Below, piece by piece: positions 23,042 through 35,500 of a DNA stretch of 64,000 nucleotides (positions within the stretch are counted from its first letter, which is position 1; each line of letters begins with the position of its first letter). The notes under the pieces were generated by a model. It did not search any database. It saw only the letters and a program-made list of their open reading frames with translations, and was not told where the DNA came from. The position numbers were made by a program, and so were the translations under genes. The stretch is from Mesaphorura yosii (taxonomy: Eukaryota; Arthropoda; Collembola; Poduromorpha; Tullbergiidae). The stretch is taken from the NCBI GenBank assembly GCA_009869945.1, contig WIXG01000015.1, forward strand, positions 372,001 through 436,000, given 5' to 3'.

Positions 23042-26000
23042 ATGAAGGAAATGGTTGGTGGCTGTTGCGTATGTTCGGGTAAGTTTTCACGATCGATATT
23101 CTATTTGGAATACAGCAATTTGCGGTGTATTGCATATCTGAATTAATCCACACATTATACTAAAAATTGTAGATGAACGAGGTTGGGATGAAAATCCACT
23201 CGTCTACTGTGACGGGCAAGCATGCACTGTGGCAGTGCATCAAGGTGAGAGACTTATGTCCTTAGACCTAGCTAACGGGAAGATGTTGAATGTTGAGCAT
23301 TAAATACTGCTTCGTTGAATTAATGCAGCATGCTACGGAATCGTGGCGGTACCATCGGGGCCATGGTACTGTAGAAAATGTGAATCGCAGGAACGGGCGG
23401 CTCGGGTGGTAAGTTCTGAGTTCTAGGATTGAAGTGCACGAGATCATAGAATGGAATCTAACTTTTTACCTGCTCATTAGCGCTGTGAGTTATGCCCAAG
23501 CCGTGACGGTGCTTTGAAGAGGACGGACACCAATGGTTGGGCGCACGTAGTTTGTGCGTTGTATATACCGGAGGTCCGGTTTGGGAATGTGACAACAATG
23601 GAGCCTATACAAATAACGCTAATACCAGGAGACCGATTTGGCAAGATCTGCTACATTTGTGAAGAGAGCGGCAAGCCGAACAAGGACCAGAATAAAGTCA
23701 TGGGCGCCTGCATGACCTGCAACAAGGCTGGTTGTAAGCAAAGTTTTCACGTAACTTGCGCTCAGTTCTGTGGTCTTCTATGTGAGGAAGCTGGAAATCT
23801 GATGGACAATGTGAAATACTGTGGATATTGCCGTCTTCACTACAGCAAGCTGGTACGAGCAATCAGCCCAACCCATAATGCAATGCTAAAAACTGACCCA
23901 GGCAGGTGTTACATTGATTGTCTTGTAACTCTTATTCCAGAAAAAGACCAGCAACATGAAAATCATCCCACCGTACAAACCAATTGGGTCAAACTTAACC
24001 GAATCTCCGGCGTCTTCTCCAGAGAAGGGCAATCAGAAAGGTCACACTCCAGCTATTACGCAAGGAGACGGCGTAATGTCAATATCTTCATCGTCTTCAA
24101 CTAATTCGAATAGTAGCAGCGGTGAGTCATCAATGCAAAACAACTTCGGTTTCGTAGCTTGGCGGAGAAGAAAATTCGATATGATTCTTTCAGGAGGGAA
24201 AAAACTGGGATCGACTGGCGGCGCTAGCAATGGAAAGTTAAATCATGTCGGTAGTAGTAATCAGTCTTCGTCAAACTCAAATCAACACTCACCGGTATCA
24301 AGAGTTCCCCTGCAGCCATCAAACTTATTCTCCTCTGGTGCATTTTCAGCGTCTTTAGGCAACGGTAGCAGTAAGGCAGAGGACGCCCCGAAAGTCGAGA
24401 AGTTAAAACTAAAAATGCATCCTGAAGATAATCTGAGCAGTAATGCAAAGGGAGCAAGTGAAGACGGAAGTTTCAGCGGCAAATCAGATTCGCATGGAAA
24501 ACCGAATGGCAGTTCCTTTTCGTTGAAGAACAAAGACTTCAGTAACATTTCGATGACTGACGTGGTTGCAGCTACTTTGGATCGTCCAATTACATCCACG
24601 ACTGGCAGTACTTCGAGTTCATCCAAATTCGACATTTCTTCATCCTCCAACGTAAACAACGGAGGTGAACCATCTCCCCACAACAATCCCACCTCGAATC
24701 CCAGCAGTGGCCCCGGCTCCACAACCGGAAGTCGTGGTATTGATAAGCCACCACCAGATATAAAACCTCACGTCACCCTCACACCAATTCCACCAATCAG
24801 ATCATCAGCATCCTCCACGGCATCGGCTGACGAACGAGAACGACACGACTCCAGAAGTTCAAAATCTCCTGCACATCATTTTCCATCATCCTTTGGCCAA
24901 AGTTCATCAAAAGTACAAAGCCAAATATCACCGGACATTAGCCGTGATTCGAGCAGCAGGAACGATGTAGATTTCGATGATAAATCGCCTAATAAACGAT
25001 CACGGTAAGTTACAAGGTCGTTTTCCTGCCTTCTTGTGTGATGTGTATTATCGAAGCCTTCCCTTTCTTTTGCCTTTGCTTCCTTCGTCTCTCTTTTTCT
25101 GCTTCTTGAACACAAATGTACACAAATGAAAAGTGTGATTGTTGAAATTTCTGGATGTTGAATGGTACAAAATCGCAACATATAAAAGGGATTCTGATTC
25201 GCTAAATATGATAAGTTAAATGTAAATCATGGCATAACACCTGTATATAGCCCTAATCAATCTATTGAACTTAATTTGACGTTCATGAGTGTATAAGGTA
25301 CAAATCGCTCTGCTCGTTGTAAATAATTGCAGAAAAACGGGACTGAAGGGCTGATAGTAGCTAATGTATGAATGTATGCTATGAAATTTCTGAGACGCTT
25401 AATGATCAAGAATTGTTCGCTCTTGACTGTCTTGACGCATTTAAACTATTTAGTTTAGCTTCTGCGTACCACTTTTATTCATGAAATTTATGTTGACCCG
25501 GCGCATGATTGCTAATTACGTAATTACAATTTGTAAATCCGGCCCGACTTATGGTTTGTGATTGGAGTTATTAATTATACGCAGTGTTTCCGGTGACTTC
25601 GATTCCGATACGGATAGCGCCTCTGAGACCTGGCAAGAGAGACAAAATGGAGATGATTTTGATACTGCACAGTCAAACAGCAACAAAGTGCCCCCGCACC
25701 TGAGTCGTAAAGAACGGTACATTCTTATGGGTCAACAACAAGACAAGCAGAGTTCAGCCAATCAGGCCCCAAACATGGAACAATGGAACAGAGAAAGAGA
25801 ACGAAATCAGAATCACACGAAAAAATCTCCAACTGTCTCATTGGAGAGAGTGCGAATTCAAGACGTCGACAATTCGCCATTAAAATTATTTGGATCAGAA
25901 TTTTCACCAAAACGTGGCCCAGGTCGCCCGGTAAAGCGTCACAGGTTAGCGAATGTAGAATGCTAATCGACATCCAGAAATTTCTACCAATCCATGTGTT

Positions 26001-27303
26001 TTATTTTGTATTTTCTTTCGGTGGTTTGTTTGTACGATCGATGTAACCTTTTGTATGATTGAATTGCAGTGCGAACAGCAGAGATGACGATGTTCGGGAC
26101 AGGAAAATACCGAGTAGGCCGAGGGGTCGCAGAGGTGGGGGATCAGCGAGTTCATTCACGAGACGAGACGTAGTAAACGGAGGCACGCCTCCGGGACACG
26201 AAGAGAATTCATTAGACGACATCCATGATACTGGAGGAGGTCGAGGTGGTAGACATTCTGGCCCATCGCGTAAAACCAATCCACTGCCAACAAGTTCCGG
26301 TCCGCCAAAAAGGCCAAACTACGACGATATTCCAACTCCAACTCTTTCTCAACTTAAAGCTCAGGCCGCTCAGGCAAATTCGTCTGAGAAAGTATCGACA
26401 CTCGCTCCACACATGTTTGGGAACGTGCTAAACACCAACTCGTCTATGGCAAATCGTTTGGTGGACACTCTCAGTCAGGAAATGGAGGCAGCCGGAGTTC
26501 CGGACAACACATCACCTCAGTCCAAACTCGTGGGCATTCCGTTTCCAGGAAAGCCTCCAGCCAACGGATCAGCCATCTCATCGAATGGGAATGCCAGTGT
26601 GGCTCGTACAAACGCGACGGCACCGCCACAGACTCTTGAAGAGCTGTTGGAGCGACAGTGGGAGCAAGGATCTCAGTTTCTTATGGAACAGGCCGAGCAT
26701 TTGGATATTGCTCAGTTACTATCCTGCCTCAATCAACTCAAGCAGGACAATCGAGCTCTTGAAGACCACGTTGCATCACTCATCCAAAGGAAAGAACACC
26801 TCTCAGCTATAAACGCGAGACTTCAGATCCCACTGAACAACGCCGGTACTCTTGGTGCTTCGTACAGCAATTCAAGTGGTCACGGCACTCCACCTGGCTC
26901 TTCACTTCCCGTGAGCAACAAAGGTTTAACTGGCAGAGGACCGTCCCCGCAACAGCAGTTACAGCAACAGATACAACAAGAAGCGTTGATGCATCAAGGC
27001 AGAATTCCAACCCACCCGTTTCCGGGTTCTGACGCAGAGAAAAATTGTAAGTACAGATCCCAAGAACAAGATTAGAAAATAATTACAAATCCTTACCTTC
27101 TGTCATTACATTTTCTTGCAGCACACGTCCAGGCCACGAATCAAATGCACAACCACATGAACTCTCACGGTCCGAGGAGAGAAATGTCTCACTCGGGTAC
27201 GTCAGGCAGCGGACACTACGGCTACGCTCCTTCCGGTGGTCTTCCCGTGCCAGTTGTAACTTCGCATCCTTCCTCTCACCATCCTCCCATTCGCAGAGAT
27301 TGA
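23042..27303 (+). CDS. MLLT10: AF10/MLLT10 homologue (Alhambra), PHD-finger DOT1L cofactor
   Basis: This is a nuclear chromatin reader whose relatives bind unmodified H3 through a PHD-knuckle-PHD module and recruit the H3K79 methyltransferase DOT1L through the OM-LZ. Exons: 23042-23078, 23173-23244, 23329-23408, 23481-23852, 23941-25004, 25585-25944, 26070-27046, 27122-27303, giving 1047 aa. The N-terminus reads MKEMVGGCCVCSDERGW and continues through the first PHD (CDGQAC, VHQACYGIV, WYCRKC), the knuckle (RCELCPSRDGALKRT), the extended PHD (CYICEE, CMTCNKAGCKQSFHVTCAQ) and CGYCRLHYSKL. A long Ser/Asn-rich linker follows. The octapeptide-like ELLERQW starts at about residue 853, and the Leu-rich coiled coil reaches about residue 920. 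The start ATG is one base after the acceptor at 23040. Vertebrate proteins have a short extension before this Met, so a 5' coding exon is possible but not needed. Confidence 0.96.
25005..25584 (+). other. AF10 intron (580 bp)
   Basis: This intron splits an Arg codon (cg|t). I see nothing else in it. Confidence 0.8.
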
Positions 27304-28771
27304 TACCAGTGAAAATATAAGAGTAAGCGCAAACCTGAATGCACATAGCACAAGAGCTCAAGAATTTTGTTGATACTTTGTACGTTCATTGCAGGTTCAC
27401 TTCATAAGCATAGCTGAAATATTTTCATTAACACTGGGACGGAGACGGGAAGTGGATCTTCGACCTTCGATCTTCGACGAAATCCAAAGAAACTGCTACG
27501 ACGAGTTTGCTTGCAAATTAGGCAGGAAAGATAATGTTTTAGTGTTTCTTTTGGGACTGGGTTGGACAGGTATGGTTGGGAACGTAGTGGTTAGCTAGGC
27601 TTTGGGTAGGTGGTAGACTTCAGACAGTGAGAAAAATGTTCAAGACTCAACAATTTTGGAGCCTTTTGTGTTCTGCTATTATTTAGTTGTAATTTAGGCA
27701 CACTACCGTGCACACGTTCAAAGTAGCTAAGCTAACGTAGTAAAGTAAGTCAAATCAAAACGGATTGTGTTCATAATTTATTCGATTGTGCACTGAATGC
27801 TTTAAACCACTAGGCATACTTAATTAAGGCTTAATTTTAAGTTGGTAGGTGACACAATGTACGCCGCACGCGCAGTAAGCTAGACAATTGAGAGTACAAA
27901 ATGTGGCTTCTCATTTTGTTACGACCTCAGTTTCAGCCTCACGCTAGGCGCTAAGCCATTAAGGAATAATCATTGTACAAAATGTTAATCAAGCTACGAG
28001 TACGACTAGTTGGCGTTTTGTTCTTGTGGTCTGTGCTTTAACCGAGTACGTACGAGTTTTGTGCGTGCATGTGTCGTACAAAAGTGTAGGCGAGGTTAGT
28101 GCGTTTAGACTCGAAGATGATTTTCTCCAATCATTTTAATCATTTTTGCAACTAGCAGCAGCGTACTATTCGTATTTATTCCGATTTCTGATCTTAGCGA
28201 ATGCTTAATTAGTGAAGCGAAAGCGCCTGGCGTTAAATTGTTAAATGTCACTCACTCTTCAAGCACCGTACAAGTTCTTAAATTAATTTTAAGAACGAGT
28301 TCGTTAGCAGGGGTTCCTTGTTGTCCTGTGCAGGTGAAGCATAGTGGTGTTCAATTAGAATTACAGTTGCAATTAACAGTTGGCACTTGATATTACGTAG
28401 TAGGTCAGGTCGATTGCTATGGGTACTTTGTACGCTCAGTTTCGGCAACCTGAACTGCCCAACTTCAAGTTCTCCATTTAATACTACGGTTCTGCTGAAA
28501 TTTAACATTGCTGTTTAGGTCTATCATCGTGAAGCGTCAACTTTTTATACTTTTTTCACCTGAAATTCAAAATCTGAAGTTTTATACTTTATTTATACAT
28601 TTGCTAATGATGTAGGCGTAATTTGTAATTAACACTGTACTTGGCATGTCTTGTAACATTGTACTCTACTGTTAAATTTTGTAATAAGAACTTTTAGCAT
28701 CACTTTTAAATTGCTGTCTTGTCGTTTTTATTCACTTCAACATTTCATAGTCTCCTCCTCCACCATTACAG
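27304..28771 (+). other. AF10 3' UTR and intergenic stretch
   Basis: I see no coding exon. The 3' UTR of AF10 presumably occupies part of this region, but I could not assign a clear poly(A) signal. Confidence 0.4.
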
Positions 28772-29440
28772 GGCGCTCTTCTTGTTGATATAGTGCTCAG
28801 TGCTGGTCCCTACGCGCATATTTCGCTTGGCACTCACCCCATTTACATGTTATTGACGAAGCTCTTGCCTGATTTGACTGACTGGAGGCATTATTGCACA
28901 AAATTCTCCTTGGAGGCTTTCGGTACTTACCCCATTGGCAAAAGCTAATCCACACCAGACAGGACATATCACATATGGATCGTCGCAGAGACTTTTTGCG
29001 ATATGCATGCCTTTGCAATGCAATCGAATTTTTAACATTGTCGTTTCAGTATTATTTGCTGAACGATCTGATCTTGATCCTTGAGGTTAAAGAATTCTAC
29101 AAGCTGCATTTCCTCCCAGAAAAGACAGTAAGATGAGAAAACTTTGTGTGCAGGTAACATTCAAGTTCTTTCCCGCATATTAAGTAAACTTCCAAGGCAA
29201 TTATTTTTGCAGACGGTTGGAAATGCCGATGAAGAGTACCCGAACGAATTCACGAGCTCGAAACGCCGGAAAGACAGCAGAAAGCAAGATAGAGGAAGCC
29301 GAGATGAAGAAAATGCCGAGGAGTTGAGCTATCCACTCATTTTGCTTTGTCCAGCGTCTGTTCCGCATTCTCCACGAATCATTTTCAGTATTGAAGGGTT
29401 CAAGAGCGGTTTGTTCACGTACGGAATTCCGAAAATTTAA
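28772..29440 (+). CDS. possible small gene of unknown function
   Basis: Support is weak. An open stretch follows an acceptor at 28771 (reading GALLVDIVLSAG...). A second follows the acceptor ttcag at 29049 (YYLLNDLILILEVKEFYK) and runs to a consensus donor after EKT at 29128. A third follows the acceptor tttgcag at 29212 and reads a charged segment (KRRKDSRKQDRGSRDEENAE), then PLILLCPASVPHSPRIIF, with a stop at 29440. The last two join in phase. The first does not join to the second through the obvious donor at 28923, so it may be unrelated. AATAAA follows at 29475-29480. I recognise no family. It could be a real small gene, an alternative AF10 3' end or chance. Confidence 0.3.
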
Positions 29441-29474
29441 GAAACGCAACAGCGAGCAGTTTAAAATTCTAAGA

Positions 29475-29480
29475 ATAAAG
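29475..29480 (+). promoter_or_regulatory. candidate poly(A) signal (+ strand)
   Basis: AATAAA lies 35 bp after the stop of the putative small gene ending at 29440, and 82 bp before the convergent stop of the forked/espin gene. Confidence 0.4.
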
Positions 29481-29561
29481 GTTTTAATTCAATACTTCAA
29501 AAATAGTATAACAAATTCGTAGGCTTAGAATTAGAAATGTTGTGAAGTAGAACAAATGTAT

Positions 29562-32500
29562 TTACGTATACTTCCCCTCAGTCGTTGACTCTCTTCGCTG
29601 GAGCATCTGTCTTCTCCACGGCGGAATGGCCGCAACGCGTTTAGCTTCCAGTTCGAGTCTCCGTTGTTCCTCAGCCTCCTTCCTTGCCTTCTCGGCGACT
29701 TTCTTCGCGATCATTTGCCTTTTCCACGGCGGAATCGGTGCACCACTGCCATCGGTTGACGGAACCTGTTCCCAAACATGTATTTCGTAAAGAAAGAAAG
29801 GTGGCAGTGAATTTAAATGTGCGATGTGCAATTTAAAGTGCAAGGAATGTCTAAAAAAAATTCTGGACCAACCTCTGCGACAAAGTTCAGCGGAGAGTAA
29901 ACTTGATCCAGTTCCTTCACGGCCGCCTTGTCCATTTCAATCTGCCTGCGTCGTAGCTCTTCTTTCCATTCACGCACACCGCCAACTTGACTCGATTCGG
30001 TTAACTCCGCAATGATTGCAGTCGCAGTCGAAGGATTCGCAGCAGAAGCGGTGCCGTTGACGGTAGCTTTGCTGCTGCAGGACTCGGTGAAAGCAGCATC
30101 GTTTGGTTTGTCGGGAAGTACACGACCGAGGACTGGAGCAGAAATTGTTCTTGAAGTTGGAGTTTTTCGTAGATGCACCTTCTGCGGAAAAGATATTACG
30201 TGAGCAGAACATGTAAACTTGTACTTCGTATTAATGCTTTAAAAGACAAGATATTGAAAGACTTACGGACAACTCATCAGACTTGATCCCATTGCAGTTG
30301 CCATTCCCATTTGCATTGCGGTTGAAATGATTGAGCTGACCAGCAACACCAACACCAGAATTATCAGAAGAATTGTTACCATTATTAAGATTGCTTAGCT
30401 TTAATTTACTGCCACCGGCTACACTAGGCTTAATGTTGTCGTCCACTGCATTTGCATTTGTATTTACATCAGTGTTGTGATTTTGATTGGGATTGCCGTT
30501 AATTCGTTCGAGGTTGACTTCTTCATGCTCGTCTTCGGCGTTGGCTTCTTCTGTCACCGATTGCATTGCTGAAGTTGGCGGGGACGAGGGCGGCTTATTG
30601 TGCGTTTGGGCTACCGAGTCGGCGTTATTTCCACTTAGCATCTTTATGCATTCTTCGACCTTTGAAACTGGGGAGACGCTTGGGGACGTTGGAGTGCTGC
30701 TGCTGCTGGATGCAGCTGAAGACGAGGGAGATGAGGCAGAAGAAACTGATCCAACTCCGTTTCCGCCGTTCGTATTGTATGTTCGCCCAAGCCCGAGCTT
30801 ATTTTGCTGAATGCTCTTCAGGTACTCTGAGGGCTTGATCAATGCGTCCTTCGGCGGATCGGGGAAATTGGGAGGGATGAAAGGTACACGTGGTTTGCCA
30901 TCAATTCCGTATATTTTAGCGGAAATCGCCGCGATATGGTGCGTTGGATTCTTTACTTGCTCTCCGCCGTTTTCACCGGCTCTGTCATTATTATTGTTGT
31001 CAGTCCTGTTTTCGTTTTTACTATTTGCAAGCGTACTGCTTGGGCTACACCCGTTGGAACCAGCCGGAGCTGAGACTGTTCTGTTGAGTCGTTTGTTTGA
31101 TTCCATCGTCTTTCTGTGATCGTCTGTCTGAATATCGTCAATGTCTTCGTAGTCATTTTCCTCGCCGTCTACGGAATAGTCATCATTTGAAGATGAGGGT
31201 TTGTTCTGGTTGTTCTGTCGGGACACACTCTTTAGAGTAGAGGCGACACTAACATGTGGTTCATCAAATTTTGGCATTGGTGGTGGTGGAGGAGGTGGCG
31301 GCGCGAGTCCCTTTCGTGTAGCCCCGGCCTTTGGATGTTGCTGCTGATTCGCATTTGGAGGTGGCGGCACTCCTCCTACGCGGTTTGGTGGGGAAGCCAA
31401 GTTTCCTGAATTGCCGTTGGCCAGGCCGCCGTTGAAGTTTCGGACTGGTAGTTTTGATGTGTTATTCCTCGCGGGCGTGGGCGGCGGAGACGAAGAGTTC
31501 GGGTCAGCCTTGAAACCGCCATGATCATTGTGCTCGCTTCTCTGCGGAATAAACTCTGTCGCACAATTTGGAGTAACTGGAGCCATCGTATTACCACTGC
31601 TGTTATTGCTGTCACTGCAGTCATACACCGTACTCGTTTCTTGTATCTCGGTATCACTGTCGTCATCAGCAAAGTGCACAACACTGGAACAAATGTTTGT
31701 GGTGCTCGTAGACGCCGTAGCTGTTGTAGCAATGCTTGAGTCAGTTGGAAGCGAAGACGACGGTGTTGGCGGATGCAGGTAGAAGGAAGATTGGCGCTTG
31801 TGAGTGGGGCTGGAGTGATTCCCCGCCGCACTTCTTGACGCGATTGAGCTTTTGGGTGGGTGCAGAAAGAAAGGCGCAGAGGAAGACTCACACTTTATCT
31901 TTCCTTCGTAGTCGGGATCTTCAACTGTAGAGGAGCGGACTCGTGATTTGTCTTCTGCGGACGAAGACTCAGATGATGACAGGCAAGAAGCACATGAAGT
32001 CGTAGCGGAAGACGGAGAAAGTGACGGCGAATTTGATAGTGTCGCTAAACTGGAGTTTCCACTCGACGACGATTCGTGTATGATCGCCTCGGTCTTGTCA
32101 CACACCAAATGATGAACCTTGCTCTTGTGCTTATGGCTGTGGCTGATTGTATGGTGAGCGGATAACTGACTGTGATGATTGCTACCCGCGTTAGTTGGCG
32201 GATAGCCGTAGGCGGTCGCTAGACGCTGATAATTTCTTGCTGACGCCGCAGCGAGTGTTGTTGCCGTTGATGGACTTACACTGTTGCTCCTTCGCGAATT
32301 GCTGGATTTGAGAATGGAAGACGGAACGATTAGATTCGATGAGCTACGTGATGCATGTTTGGCCAACAATGCAACAACCTGCAAAAATATATGAGGTAAA
32401 GTTATTAGCGAATACACAAATGCCTCTCCCTTCACATCTTCACATTTTTCTTGCCGGTATGAGCCACGCCGTGAGTTACCTGAACTTCCATAAACTTGAC

Positions 32501-35500
32501 AGCTGACCGGTCTCTAAATCGAACTTAGCATTCTTGAAAAGTGTCCTGGCTCGTTCTCACGCATTTTTCACACTAATTCGATGTCGCAGCAGCAGTGCTA
32601 ACAATAAACTCTCAATTCCGTCACTAATTCAAATTCTCGCGTTGTCAGTTAGTGCAGCGCGCACAGCTTCGCTTCTAACCAACCTTTACTCGGTGACAAC
32701 TGACATCTTGACTGATGTCCCCAACTTTCATTTTCAACCACAAAAATTTTATGACTGCTAATACCGCGTTTACGTTTATTAACTTTACATATTTAGAAAT
32801 GTGCAATAATGAAACATAGAGGCTTGGGCTCGAATCTTGGTCTCTTCTCTCTTTTCTTTATGGTTTCTACCTTGACTTGGCTGGCCCACTGCTCATATGC
32901 ACATTTCACATTCAAGTTCATGTTCAGAGGTAAATGGCAAATGGAAATGGTGTGAGAGTGTCAGACGAGTGAAAAGAAGAGAGACCGGTCATAATCGTCA
33001 TAACAAAATGACATGGTCACAAGCCGCAAAAATAAATGGCAATGGCAATTATGAAACCATCATCCACGACTCGAATGGTCGTACTTAATGTGTATTACAT
33101 TAACATTGCTCTGCTACTGCTTCTAAGATGCAATAATGACAGATTTTAGTGTGAATCGAATACGACTACACTAAGGCCAGGCTTCATAACAGCAATTATG
33201 ATAAACACACTTGTCGCTTCTCTTCTCATTTTCACGCAGTTGCAGCTGTAGTGAACAGGCAAGGAACGGTGGGCTGGCCTGGCTTTCATAATCTCACCTG
33301 ACATGTTACGTTACGGATAATTAAGAAAAAGAGATCATTGTCACTGCCACAGTGGCACTGAGCGTATGTGTATGACGTATGCATTGTTGACAATTCACAC
33401 TTGAAAGCGGCCACGGCAGCTTACCTCAAGATGATCATTGTCCGCCGCAACTTGAATCGGGGAACGGCCCCTTTTGTCTAGGGCGATTTCAGCTCCATGG
33501 CGAAGCAACCACCGCACAGCACGGACTTGGCCTCCAATCGATGCGTGGTGCAGCGCTGACAAGCCATGAAAGTCTGTCTTCAGAATGCAGGCTCCAGCAT
33601 TTGCCAAGTAACGCAGCGTGTTGATGTGTCCTTCTCTCGCGGCGATGTGGATCGGGCGCAGTCCTTCGGGTCCACAAACTGCGTCCACACTATGATAAGA
33701 AAACAAGGAAATGACCGATTGATAAGTCTTTGTTCACTGATTAGCACTCACACGTCTTGTTCGACCCAAACTCAACTTTCGACTACGAGGCCCAGTCCAA
33801 AAAATTGGTCAGCGTTCAATAATTTTCGCCTTTTTCACTTAGAACTCTGCTTGAACAATGATCCCAGTCATTAAAGTGTGAAGTTATGATTACATGATTT
33901 TCGAATCAAGTTTAACAACGCAGAGATTAAGATTAATCCGTAGCTTAAGCATAGCATAGCAAAGGCAAAGGATAAGTGATTAGTCGTAAAAGATTGTACT
34001 TTCATTTTTAAGGTACATTACACACTTCATAGTATTTTATTCTGAAGGTTTGTTCGGAATATTTAATACCAGCTCATGTGTAGTGCACAATGTGCAAAAT
34101 ACAATATCTTTGAATGTAATCAATGCTCACTGCTTACAACTTGAAAGTTACACATTTTGAATATGAGTCGGTTCAATTATTTGGAAAATTTACGGCAAGT
34201 CAAATGTAATTCAGTGAATTCGATGCGATGCAATGAATTTTTTTGGCTTCTCGTTTTCTTGTCTATTATAAAACCTAAATCGCGATTGGGCGGCTAACAC
34301 AATTTTAGTAATTTGAAAGAAGCTGTAAGCAAATTTTATACCAAATACGCTTCGTACTTGTACTAAGCCGCTTTCGAGTCATACGCACTGCGTTATCCAC
34401 AAACTGAAGTCTACATTATAATTGCTGCTTTGCCCCTATCAATTATCTTAATCGGAGATTAAAAGGGATTAAAGGCAGTGTAGTGCAGTCGTCGTACTTG
34501 ATAAATTGCTACTTGACTCGAATAATTATAATTGTTAGCTTATTTACGTAAGCCAAGCCAATTTTTTTAAATTCTTAACCCAGCACAACGTGTTTCATAA
34601 TGTGCATGCGTATGAGAACCTTCATTAGGATTTTTATTATTGTAAAAGCCCAATTTCTCGAGTTGAATCCTCAAGAAGCAAAATAGCAAACTTTAAAAAG
34701 ACAATTATACACATCGGCGAATTTGACGATTTTTTATTTCATGCGTGCGTGATGTGCACTTTATGTCTTAAGTTTTTAAGTCATAACTTTCTTCTTGTGT
34801 TTCGCATTTAATTTTAATGGATTACTATGATATTAAAAACTTCTGAGCACATTCTTGCAATTGCTACGAGGTATTGAAATTTTGAATAAAAGAAAGTCAG
34901 TTCAAGCAAGACATAAACATAGAAGGTGACGCACATCTAAAATGTGCAATTATTTTACTGCAGTGGATTACTTTTTGGGTGGTCTTGGTTTAAACCCTAG
35001 CGCCTAGAATTACTAGAACAGTACAGCACAAAATTAATGCCAGAAAGCTTTAAATTGACTTAAACGTACCCTCAGCATGTATAGTTGGTATTTTATCGTG
35101 TTTCTTGGAAAGCTGTTCTAAATCATAGAACTAAACCTAAACAGGTCAATTGAACATGGCAAGAGGAATTAACACAAGAACCTTTAAAAGATCCGACCAT
35201 TTCAAGTCGAAATACAGACATTCTAAATGGAATGGCATTTGAATTGTGTCGGATCAAAGATTTGTGATTCCAATCTAAAGTGCATTGCATTGCAACCAAA
35301 CTATCAAATAATTGCAGTTTAGTGCAAATGCAAAGTTATTTGAGAGATTAATAAACTTCAATGAATACTTCAATTTTTTTTATCTACAATACATCCAGCC
35401 AGCACAATGCTTTTATAGTACTAAATTGATAATCCTTCGAAAGGTCCTTCCATTACAATCATTTTCCAATGCCTGCGTCTCTTGCCATTGTGGCGTAACA

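Noticed and set aside
30487-31119. Open frames on the + strand opposite the forked/espin long exon
   Set aside because: They mirror the low-complexity Ser/Asn/Pro codons of the real - strand exon, which has a recognised protein context and proper splice sites.
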